Shown here: one piece after another, positions 55,593 through 64,000 of the stretch
Numbering within the stretch: the stretch's first letter is position 1
Layout of the letters: each line of letters opens with the position of its first letter
Origin: Trachythela sp. YZ-2020
Taxonomy: Eukaryota; Cnidaria; Anthozoa; Malacalcyonacea; Clavulariidae
NCBI GenBank assembly: GCA_016169945.1
Contig: JADLSH010000245.1
Coordinates: 62,001 to 126,000, forward strand
Reading direction: 5' to 3'
Length of the DNA stretch: 64,000 nucleotides
Position numbers and translations under genes: made by a program
The notes under the pieces: generated by a model
The model's database searches: none
Told to the model about the DNA's origin: nothing
The model's input: only the letters and a program-made list of their open reading frames with translations

Positions 55593-56957
55593 ATGCCACG
55601 TGCTGAACGGGCAAAGAGAGATGCAGAGGACAAAAATAAAAATACCGCTAATGCAACTGGCCAAACCACAATCGCATCATTTTTTAAGAACTGCACACAA
55701 GAATTAAGTGGTGAACTGACAACAGAGGAGGCTGTGACGACACCTGAGAAGGAAATTGCTGTTCCATCAGGTAGCTCTGATACTCCTGAATCGGGAACCG
55801 AAACGTCAGCAGTGATTGTTGATCCATGGATAAAAGTTAGGAGCGAGTTTAACGAGGGAGAGAAGCTTTGTAGCAAAAACAAAGGAAGATTTTTCCAATG
55901 TGAATGGCTCCAAAAGTACAAATGGCTGTGGTATCACCGTGAGAAACATGCAGCTTTCTGCGAAGTATGCACTCAATACAAACAGGCCCACGATATTTCA
56001 CCATTTATCTTCTCTGATTCCGCTTCTGGGTTCTGCAACTGGAAGAAAGGTATGGAACGATTAGCTGATCATGACGAAAGTGACAACAACAAGAGTGCCA
56101 TGAGACATGCAAGAAGAAACCAACCCACAGTTGAGTGTCAGATAGATGATCAGGTCAAAGAGCAGCAGAATCTGAGACGACAGGGCCTTATAGCGCATTT
56201 GAACACTTTGAAAACACTTCTTCGACAGGGCGTTGCAATAAGAGGACATACCGACGAAGCATCAAATATTTTCCAGTTCAACAAAGACAAGGCCATCGAC
56301 CATGTAGGATTAAATCTTATTTTGAAAGAAAACCAGTATATGTCTCATGACATTTTAGTTGAGCAAGAAGAACAATTGGTGCTAAGTGCAAGAAATAATT
56401 TGATCAATGACGTGAATGCGAGCAGATTTTATGCAATCATTTGTGACGAGTCAAGTGACATTTCAAAAACTGAACAGTTGTCTTTTTCTGTTCGCCACTG
56501 CAATGAAAACTACGAGATTTTGGAAGATTTTATCGGCGTTATGCCATGTGACGAAGGACTATCATCTGCAGTCCTGCTAAAGTATGTACAGGATATACTG
56601 GTCCGATGCAATATGGCCACAGAAAAGATGGCTGGTATGGCATTCGATGGGGCATCGGCCATGAAACGGTTAGCGGTTTTGGTAAAGGATGAAGTTTGCA
56701 AACATGCACTTTACATTCACTGCTTTGCTCACTGCAACGAGCTAGTCTTCAAAGATGCAACATCACTATCCAGAATGATTGCTGACGCTCAAGATTTCTG
56801 TGAAGATATTTATGCTCTTGCTGGTGTAAGCCCGAAGAGAGTTTTGCTTTTTGACAATATCCAGAAGGAACTGTCAGACAATGCTGAAAGTACCCAGGGC
56901 AACTTAAACTGCGAAAACTCACGTCCCCGTGCATGTACAGTAAGCACCAATAAGTAG
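55593..56957 (+). pseudogene. hAT transposase, ZMYM1/DUF4371 type, C-terminally truncated
   Basis: 454 aa from ATG 55593. Residues ~20-75 are low complexity, with TTIASFF similar to the start of ZMYM1-like proteins. About 95-135 is a TTF-type zinc finger (KGRFFQCEWLQKYKWLWYH, then CEVC). From ~190 a DUF4371/hAT catalytic region follows, with RGHTDEASNIFQF, AIICDESSDISKTEQLSFSV (first acidic residue), MAFDGASAM (second) and IHCFAHCNELV. The frame ends in an aberrant tail after ELSDNAESTQG. The expected RWT block, last catalytic Glu and hAT dimerisation domain are absent. The 3' end stops ~215 bp before the HECT gene, which converges from the other strand. It is either a dying element or a truncated domesticated copy. 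Confidence 0.75.
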
Positions 56958-57172
56958 ACTTGCAGATCGGAGCAAAATAAACAAGTATTTTGTAGTTTCG
57001 TCCTACCTGTAATTTCATCTACTAGAAATACGTGGTTCTTATCAATTTACAATTATCAATAGGCCAAAACAGTGTTCAACAGTATGTTCAACAGTATGTT
57101 CAATAACATCAACAGACAAAGTTCAATAACATGTACCAATGTCAAGTTAAAGTGTGGTAAACTTGGTTCCCT

Positions 57173-57637
57173 TCAAAACAACAATAATGCTGCTTTCGAA
57201 CACCGAAAATTCCTCAATATCAGCAGTAGATAAAACAGTAGAATACACGTAGAGGCAAAAAATCCTTGAGTGTTCTCAACTGATACTTTGATGCATCCAC
57301 TGGAGAATGAACCAATACCAGACCAACTTCCAGTTAGGAATGCCAACAAGGCAGCCAAGTCTTTCTTGCTGGCATTTTCAATGAACCTAAAAAGCATTTG
57401 CACTTGTATTTTATCCCTAGACGCTTCTTCTACCTTAAGTAGGCCCTTGACATATGAAGACGAAACATTTTCTTCTTCGTGTACAAATAATTTCTTAAAT
57501 TTTGCTGGTTTCTTCTCAATTTCACAAAGCAGTCCGAGAGTTGAGAGCCCCTTCCGGAGTTGGTCTAATGCAGCTTTGTGTTTTATTATTGTATTGTGCA
57601 GTATTAGAGTCTGCATAACATCGAGCCTGTTTGGGAC
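57173..57637 (-). CDS. CUE/HECT E3 ubiquitin ligase-like protein, last exon
   Basis: After the acceptor TATTTTTAG (57638-57640) the phase-0 exon encodes 154 residues to the stop at 57173. It contains ALDQLRKGLSTLGLL, DLAALLAFLTGSWSGIGSF and the catalytic block GFFASTCILLF, where Cys at exon residue 131 would form the ubiquitin thioester. This is the HECT C-lobe. The Pro normally seen after the Cys (LPxY/F) is replaced (LLILRNF), and the final helix is short. It joins in phase with the exon at 60272-61618. The residues between the two parts look fewer than in related HECT proteins, so a small middle exon may be unrecognised. Confidence 0.75.
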   Translation of the reverse strand, partial: VPNRLDVMQTLILHNTIIKHKAALDQLRKGLSTLGLLCEIEKKPAKFKKLFVHEEENVSSSYVKGLLKVEEASRDKIQVQMLFRFIENASKKDLAALLAFLTGSWSGIGSFSSGCIKVSVENTQGFFASTCILLFYLLLILRNFRCSKAALLLF

Positions 57638-57688
57638 CTAAAAATAGAAGGTGCATTATTTTAATATTTACACTCGTAATAGTCCAGT

Positions 57689-57924
57689 CACAGAATAGAA
57701 AATGACCAGAAAGGCCACGCAGCAGTGCAACGTGACCCCCTATTTTTATGCAGTTATCTGGCCAGAATAATGGCGGACCAGCCAGTTCAGCGTGTTTATT
57801 GGCCAGAAAATGCAATTGACTGGCTAGAATAATGGTAATGAACATGCGTAATGCGACATGCGCAGCGTCAAAAACTTCAAAGGTTCGGCCTCAAGTGGCC
57901 CTTCTAGTCATTTCCTATTCTATG
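57689..57924. mobile_element. 236-bp MITE in the HECT intron
   Basis: Ends CACAGAATAGAAAATGACCA and the complement of CATAGAATAGGAAATGACTA are mirrored, followed inward by GAAAGGCCAC/GTGGCCCTTC. GTCCAGT is directly repeated at 57682-57688 and 57925-57931. Non-coding. Confidence 0.75.
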
Positions 57925-58140
57925 GTCCAGTGTTGGCAAATGACATTGATCAAGCTATGATACCTAAAGGGAAGAATGGCAAAAGTAAAATTGGCATCTA
58001 TAACGTAACTTCTCCATTTAAAAACATAATATTTATAGTACTACACACATGTACCAGTACAAATTTAATTCAGCTTAAACATAGTAAGTTTATCTCGGAC
58101 TAAAAGTGTCGGACACTGGTGGTATTAATTGTCTTTTAAT

Positions 58141-58658
58141 TAGGCGTGCACCGGATCTCGGTCCCGATTTTTCAAACTCCAATTTTCAGAGCTCCGGTTC
58201 TGGCCGGAACAGATTAGAAAAGCATGGCCGGAACTGATCAGAAAAGCATGGCCGAAACCGGAACCCGGTTGTTTTCAGAAAGATAGAATATCAAGTTTAT
58301 TTATTGAAAAACATCGATCAAACAGACTGACCAGATCACAATTTACGTAAATAGCAAGCAACAATATTGTATCCAGTGAAGTTCAATATGCAGTTACTTC
58401 AATCATAAAAATGAACCAAGAAACGCTAAAACTTTATTTCGTACAACGTGTAACAAAGTACTGAATCACAGTTATGTTACCGTGAATGTTTAAACAGTAG
58501 TGCAAACCACCCTTGATGAGAGGAAGTGCGCGCCTGTCTGACATCAGATAAAATAACATATTAGCATATATGGCTTAGTTCCAGCCAGATTTATTTTTCA
58601 GTTCTGGTCAGATCCGGTTCCGGGAAGATCTTGAAATATTGGTTCCGGTGCACCCCTA
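58141..58658. mobile_element. 518-bp hAT non-autonomous element
   Basis: TAGGCGTGCACCGGA at the left end mirrors TTCCGGTGCACCCCTA at the right (TAGGGGTGCACCGGAA in complement, one mismatch). The 8-bp target duplication CTTTTAAT lies at 58133-58140 and 58659-58666. Sub-terminal CCGG-rich motifs (GGCCGGAAC) are repeated. No coding capacity. Confidence 0.9.
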
Positions 58659-58890
58659 CTTTTAATATATTTTGACATAGGCTTAATTAAGTGCATGACA
58701 CAAGGGACTCGTAGTCACATATAGATAAGGGTTTTAAGTACTTGAGTTAGAGTAAACGAAGTTAGTGTAAGTGGGACAGCGTGAAGTGAACAGTGATATA
58801 GTCAACGTATTGGACTGTGATTTAGCCCGTGCGCTATAGTTACGACTGTGATAAAGGAGAGTTTGGTATTACTTTTTAATTTTAATAAAT

Positions 58891-58983
58891 ATATAACCGA
58901 AAATAGTGACTTAGTCTAGGACTTTATTCCAAGGGAGTCCCTTGGACTAAAGTCCTAGACTAAGTCACTATTTTCGGTTATAT
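58891..58983. repeat. Near-perfect hairpin in the HECT intron
   Basis: ATATAACCGAAAATAGTGAC and the rest of a ~44-bp arm are mirrored around AAGGGAGTCCCTT, with a single mismatch. Could be a small foldback element or a transcript hairpin. Confidence 0.85.
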
Positions 58984-60271
58984 GGAGGGAACATTCTCGA
59001 CAAGAGTATAATACCTAGAATTTGGCACAATAACAGGTGTTAGGTTAGTTACTTAGTTATGTACAAATATATACAACACTTACAGTTAGAGTACGAGTGT
59101 TTCCACATTCCTGCAAAAGGTAAATGAAGGAGGGCTCATTTGCCACCTCAGAAATGACCTCAGAAATCATTGTAGTAGGTGCATCCCTAATCTAAAAATC
59201 GTTTAGAAATATTATCAGTCATCTACATCTTCTTGGTATTATTATGCCAAACATATGCAAATAATGTAAAAATAAGTGGCGTAACTATAGGGGCAGTCAA
59301 TATCTGACAAAAAATTGATCGCTGGTGTGCCTTTGATGATTTGATCCTGGTGACACCATTAGGTATCATGAAAATTATGTTCAAAAGCTGAAACAGTTGG
59401 TTAGCAGTATACTTTTGTGTCAAACAAAGAATTATTTTTATATACCATCATTAACAGTTGACAGAACAAGGTAACAAGCATTTTTAACTGCAATGTTAGT
59501 TGATGGTTTTATGGTAACCCATTAAATTAATGCCCAACACTTTTCTCTTGAGAATTTAAATCATATGGCGTTAGACAGAGTAGGATAAAGTAGTACACAC
59601 TAGTGTGCAATAAAACCTGATAGCATATTAATAACTTAATAAGAGACATGGACAGATAGTCTGATTAGCCCATTTTTCCTTCACAAGTAAAATCTGGGTT
59701 AAGAGGGAGTAAAATAAAGATGTAGGCAGCACTAGGGTGCATTGCAGCTTAATGGGTTAACTTAATTGGTAAAATAGTAAGCCATTATCTCTTTAGCCAC
59801 AGTGAATTGACCAATTGCCATTTCTACAAGTACAATATCCATTGGTCAGATCTGATGGGAAAATGAAATATTGTAAATGTTTTACTCTCTATGGGAGAAG
59901 ATATGCAAATACTAAACAAAAGCCCATGATTTTTCCTGGGGGTCACAATGAAGCGAAAGCTGACAAAGGATTCATGTTTCCCAATGCTCAGTTTACTCCA
60001 CCAACATACTGAGTGGCAATCCACCCTTTGTCATTTTACTCTGTTTAACAAAAGAGGATTTTCCTTCTCAAGGGGTAAGTGTTGGGAATTAGTTGATTAA
60101 CAGCATGGTAGCACGGGAGAGGGGGTTTAATGATGGAGGATTTAAGGTAAGACAATAAAAACCAACACATGGTCAAATCTATTTATCTAATTAGCCGAAT
60201 ATAATAATTTATGGGTAATAATTAGTTTTTTAAAAGGAAAATACAAAATAGTTAAAATATCATGATCTAAC
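58984..60271. other. HECT gene intron, proximal part
   Basis: AT-rich sequence between hairpin and exon 1 donor. I searched for a middle HECT exon on the minus strand and could not identify one. Open stretches at 59223-59423 and 59815-60012 have no domain similarity. Confidence 0.35.
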
Positions 60272-61618
60272 CTTTCCAACAAATTCCACAAGATCATGAT
60301 CTGTAATATCAACAACTGACACTTTAGTAATAGCTTCTTCTAGATTTCCGGTGGCAATATATGAATAAACTGCTGGAGCAAAATAGGGGAAGCCAGGGCC
60401 ATTCTGCACCAAGCTGTGGCTAATCATTCTTCCAAGTATTTCAAAAACACCAGTTAATATGCACTCACTACCATATACTGGGGTTAGCCGGCAGAAAAGA
60501 CCAGTAAACAGCCTTATTCCAAGAAATTCATTCCGTGTAAGCATTGAAAAAATGGTGCTAAATGCTTGTCTCAATACACCTCCAGAGTCAACAGCTGGTT
60601 GACCTCTTATTTGGACTTTAATAGGAATCTTTGGATCAAAATTGCTGCTTTTGTAATACTGAAAAAAGTCAACAGCTATATCCTCCTCATATACTTTCAA
60701 CTTCTCTGCACTGCCTTCGTTCTCCATTCCTTTCTTTAGTCTTTTGAGCACTTCTGCAACTGACTCATCACCTTTTTTCTCCCAAGGATATCCCTTGTCA
60801 CTGAGAACTTGTGCAGCTAATTCCACATTTTCGTATCTAATTAAGGTATCTCTTACTATGCTTGGATCTTCCTCAGGAAAAACTGATGTCAGGTTAGCTA
60901 GGCCCTCATCAAGGAATGAGAGCCCAGTTGAGGTTGAAGGCTCTTGCTCATCAACATTAATGACAGGTGTTAAAGGGGCAATTTTGTTGACATTCCTGAC
61001 TTCACCTTCACTGGCTTCAGGCTTATCATTAACACTTTCATCCTTAACCATGTCATCAGAATCTTGTTCTGCATTCTTCTCATTATCAACAAGAATATAT
61101 TTGATAACATTCAATTTTAAATAAAGTTTACCTTGTCCACACAAGTGTTTTACATCTTCAGAATAGGTAGATTTCAAGTCACATTCTCCTTTTACTAATA
61201 TCATAGATTCAGTCAAACTATGACTACTATGTTCGTTTATAGTATCAGTATCACTGCCATCACCGTCCTGTACATTGTCAATGAGATAGACAGTTTTTGG
61301 TACTATTTGCGCTGTAACAGTTTTGTTTACCTTCTGTTTCGCTTTTTTCCCACTGAATCGGAGAGGATGACCCGGTACTGGTCGTTTGTTGTTTGACAAC
61401 TGTGGCGTCAATGGCCGGTTGTTATTTTGGCTATTATTAAGACCCGGAGATTCATTACTGGCCAGAGCTTGAGATGCTGATGATGCAGATGCCTCAATTA
61501 GGCTACGAGTTCTTTCCACTAAAGTCTGATTACTAACTTGGTTGTTAGAACTTCTTTCAATTCTTTGCAATTCTTCACGTATACATGCGCGTATTTCTTC
61601 TCGAAGTGAATCCGCCAT
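60272..61618 (-). CDS. CUE/HECT E3 ubiquitin ligase-like protein, first exon
   Basis: 449 codons from ATG 61618 to a donor GGAAAG|GTTAGA at 60272/60271. The N-terminus is a Glu/Arg helix (MADSLREEIRACIREELQRI), then Ser/Asn-rich disorder and a basic patch (GKKAKQKVNK). Residues ~239-277 look like a CUE ubiquitin-binding domain (ANLTSVFPEE, then IRYENVELAAQVL). From ~305 the HECT N-lobe begins: YEEDIAVDFFQYYKSSN, IRGQPAVDSGGVLRQAFSTI, VFEILGRMISHSLVQNGPGF. HECT proteins take ubiquitin from an E2 onto a cysteine and pass it to a substrate. Long proteins of this CUE+HECT or G2E3-like type are numerous in marine invertebrates. Substrates are unknown. The exon is intact, without stops. Confidence 0.8.
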
Positions 61619-61689
61619 TTTCTTTCATCGAATGTGACCACTAGACTTGGGAAGCGAGCGGGCAAAGACTTCTGGGATTTGTTGACAAC

Positions 61690-61975
61690 AATTATAAATT
61701 TTGTTGAATGTGAATAAAATTTTGTTGAATGTGAATACATTTTGTTGAATGTGAATAAAATTTTGTTGAATGTGAATAAAATTTTGTTGAATGTGAATAA
61801 ATTTTGTTGAATGTGAATAACATTTTGTTCAATGTGAATAAAATTTTGGTGAATGTGAATAAAATTTGTTGAATATGAATGTAGTTTGTTGAATATAAAT
61901 TGTAGAATTGTTGAATGTGAATATGATTTGTTGAATGTAAACAACATTTGTTGAATGTGAATACAGGTTGTTGAA
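61690..61975. repeat. 20-21-bp minisatellite upstream of the HECT gene
   Basis: About 14 copies of TTTTGTTGAATGTGAATAAA with shortening at the outer end. It starts ~70 bp upstream of the HECT start codon and so lies in the 5' UTR or promoter. Confidence 0.9.
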
Positions 61976-64000
61976 TATTGCACTTACCATATTTAACTAA
62001 TTCATTAATAATCAACCTAATGTATAATATTTCTTCATATAAATACTGCTTTTGATATATAATCTAGTTAGTTTATCCTGATGATGACTGAAACATAGTC
62101 GAAACGTAGATAAATATTAAAATGTTATCAATTTTTGGAGTTACCTTTGTTTTGTATACTGGACATTAGATATCGCATATTGTATGCACTGATCTGAAAA
62201 TATAGTACCTGGATCGAGCTTCTATACATATGAAAATTGAAGCCAGTTTTAGATTTGGCGGCCATATTGGAGGGACCAGCGATGGCCGTCGTACAAGCAG
62301 TGCAGTACGAGGAGATATTTTCAATTTGCGGTGTGTTGGGCGATGGAATTATTGAAGTTTAATTGGAAATATGTAAAGGAGTTGGTATATTGTTAAAAGT
62401 CACCGATTTGGTTTGATTTCGGGCGTTTCTCGGAGAAAAAACTGTTCGCGTGTGTATGTTGTTGTCAGCCATGAGTGAGCATATTCACGTGGAAATGTTG
62501 GAATAAATCGCCGTACTGTGCCTCTCGGCGTAGTAATCAAAGAAATTACAAGAAAGGAGACCGTTCCACATGTGAAAGTAATACTGGGCAAATAGTGATG
62601 GTGAAAGATCGGCCTTAAAACGGGTTTTTGTGACGATTAAAGTCGACGAACTTTGCATGTTGTAGATACAACAATTAACAATTGATTGTTGTTGCCCGGA
62701 CGTTGTTCATACTTGTATAAAATACGACAGTATATTTAATAGGTCCAAGAAAATAGTTCATTGTTTTCTGAGGCGCAATAAATAGAAAGTACTTATGCTG
62801 TTATGCATTTTTTCTTGCATTCACTAAATTTAATACACTGGTCAGATTGATAGAATTCGTCAGAATGTTCCACTACAAGGTTGCACTGCCAATAGTTGGA
62901 TTGCAATAAATGCCACAACAGCATACATAGGGCAGCTTGGACGACAAGTACAAAGTATATTGTTCACAAAATTTGTCTACTGTGTCTCAAGAGATTGATG
63001 ACATGTCATCTATATGAAGCATCATGCTGTGGCATTTAGTTTCCTTATGAATTAAATGAACAATTTATTTACAACATGTATTTTAACCTTGAATCTGTAT
63101 AGAGAAAGCAGGGGTGGTGCTAGTGGGGACTGGGGAATACATGCTCTGTTGGGAACCCCAGGGATTGTCATATTCAGTTACTGTATTTGAACTACAAACC
63201 GCCATATAATATGCATTAATTCTTGGTTCAAAAATTTATAGACTCCCTTTCCAGAATCTGGAATTTAAATTATTTTTTTAGTATTCATTCCAACTGAGTT
63301 ACCCATTCCTGACCATCTCACTGTTACAAGTAACAATAACAACATAAGACACAACAGTCATCATGTCATGTTGTAGTTAGTACATGTATTCTCTACTTAT
63401 CGGGACCACAGTAATTGGCGTTACAAGCTGTTGTGGGCTCCCGGCCACGAAGTATTCATTGATTTGTTTCTGTCTTGTTTAGTTCTTAAGTGTATATATC
63501 TATTGTGGCAAAATAAATAAATAAATAAATAAACAGTCAACAACTAGACACTAAACTAAGTTCGTATCATGATACAGTAGGATGCATATAAGCTTAAGCA
63601 AACTTATATGCACTTGACTTGAATGCTGATTAAAGACATTTAATATTATACCAATGTTTGAAATTTTGTAGTATCCAGTCAGGATACAAGTCATTCACTA
63701 TTTAGTATCCAACACCAAATTTTAGTATATTGTGGATATCAGGATACTGCAAATTTCAGACCTTGCTTAAAAGGATGGCTTTAATATATTTAGCCCCTGT
63801 TTTTTTCCTATGCCAAGGAATTAATGACACCATAGCTGACAAGTAGATCAGGAACCTAATGGTATAAATCTAGTTTAAAGACATATTAAAAAGAAATTTG
63901 AATTAATAAAAACATTTCTCGATGAGAACTTTTACAATAGCATTGGTCAGTTATCATGGTATGCTGATTTATTGCATACAGCTTTTTGCAAATTCTTTAC
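61976..64000. other. Intergenic, no gene recognised
   Basis: About 2 kb without domain-bearing frames. It contains a hammerhead-like motif (62078-62105), a promoter-like GGCGGCCATATTGGAGGG (62258-62275) followed by a short 26-codon ORF at 62283, and a (TAAA)n microsatellite at 63512-63533. Confidence 0.35.
62078..62105 (+). ncRNA. Hammerhead-like hairpin motif, copy 3
   Basis: CTGATGA, one extra T, stem GACT / loop GAAACAT / stem AGTC, then GAAAC. The conserved core CUGAUGA...GAAAC matches a hammerhead, but the extra base before stem II is non-canonical. Stems I and III are not convincing. The flank GTAGATAAATATTAAAATGT matches the flank of the split copy at 53257. It may mark the end of a Penelope-like or related retroelement. 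Confidence 0.4.

Noticed and set aside
61519..62015. Phe/Asn/His-rich frames upstream of the HECT gene
   Set aside because: Translation of the 20-21-bp minisatellite.

Overview
The window looks like eukaryotic, metazoan DNA. Coding sequence is split by GT-AG introns, most of the length is mobile elements and tandem repeats, and the recognisable host genes are animal families: glycerol-3-phosphate dehydrogenase, an apolipoprotein-L-like protein and a CUE+HECT ubiquitin ligase. CR1/L2-type LINEs, PIF/Harbinger, hAT and Mutator-like elements and many short inverted-repeat elements (MITEs) resemble what is known from marine invertebrates, cnidarians most of all. That placement is inference; no marker gene proves it.

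Layout. 1-2772: a large foldback structure, two ~0.75 kb inverted arms with a 20-bp satellite in the loop and a small broken ORF in each arm. 3.2-9.5 kb: a non-coding region built from repeated copies of one sequence family, including a 1293-bp tandem duplication. 9.5-11.1 kb: a decayed LINE (+) split by a Harbinger-like MITE. 11.2-21.7 kb: the last two exons of a GPD1 gene (19086-19192, 19761-19848), a duplicate of its last exon (11261-11385), two foldback MITEs with 9-bp target duplications, a LINE relic, MITEs, minisatellites and a perfect palindrome. 21.75-26.6 kb: a nearly complete CR1-type LINE (-) with intact ORF1 and frameshifted ORF2. 27.9-30.6 kb: a 26-bp satellite running into the 3' end of an apolipoprotein-L-like gene (-). 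30.8-31.1 kb: a composite satellite. 33.3-37.7 kb: a DNA transposon whose first coding segment has been fused to an inserted LINE. 38.0-45.4 kb: two blocks of a 54-bp satellite separated by a LINE inside an inverted-repeat element and by a PIF/Harbinger element that still has both its genes. 45.4-49.8 kb: a 10-bp satellite with a 1364-bp macro-duplication. 49.9-51.95 kb: nested LINE fragments. 52-57 kb: a PHD-finger relic and a truncated hAT transposase. 57.2-61.6 kb: the CUE+HECT gene (-), with MITEs in its intron. 62-64 kb: no gene recognised.

How the parts work together. There is no operon-like system. Only three ordinary host genes are credible: the GPD1 3' end, the ApoL-like gene and the CUE-HECT gene. 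The rest records nested transposition: a MITE in a LINE, a LINE in a DNA transposon, a MITE between the two Harbinger genes, and a hAT MITE inside a hammerhead-like hairpin. Satellite growth is superimposed on this. The most unusual observations are the satellite/gene overlap at the ApoL-like C-terminus, three copies of a hammerhead-like hairpin with compensating stem changes, the composite satellite present in both orientations, and the chimeric transposase-LINE reading frame. Coordinates of repeat blocks are approximate to about 10-20 bp unless target duplications are quoted.
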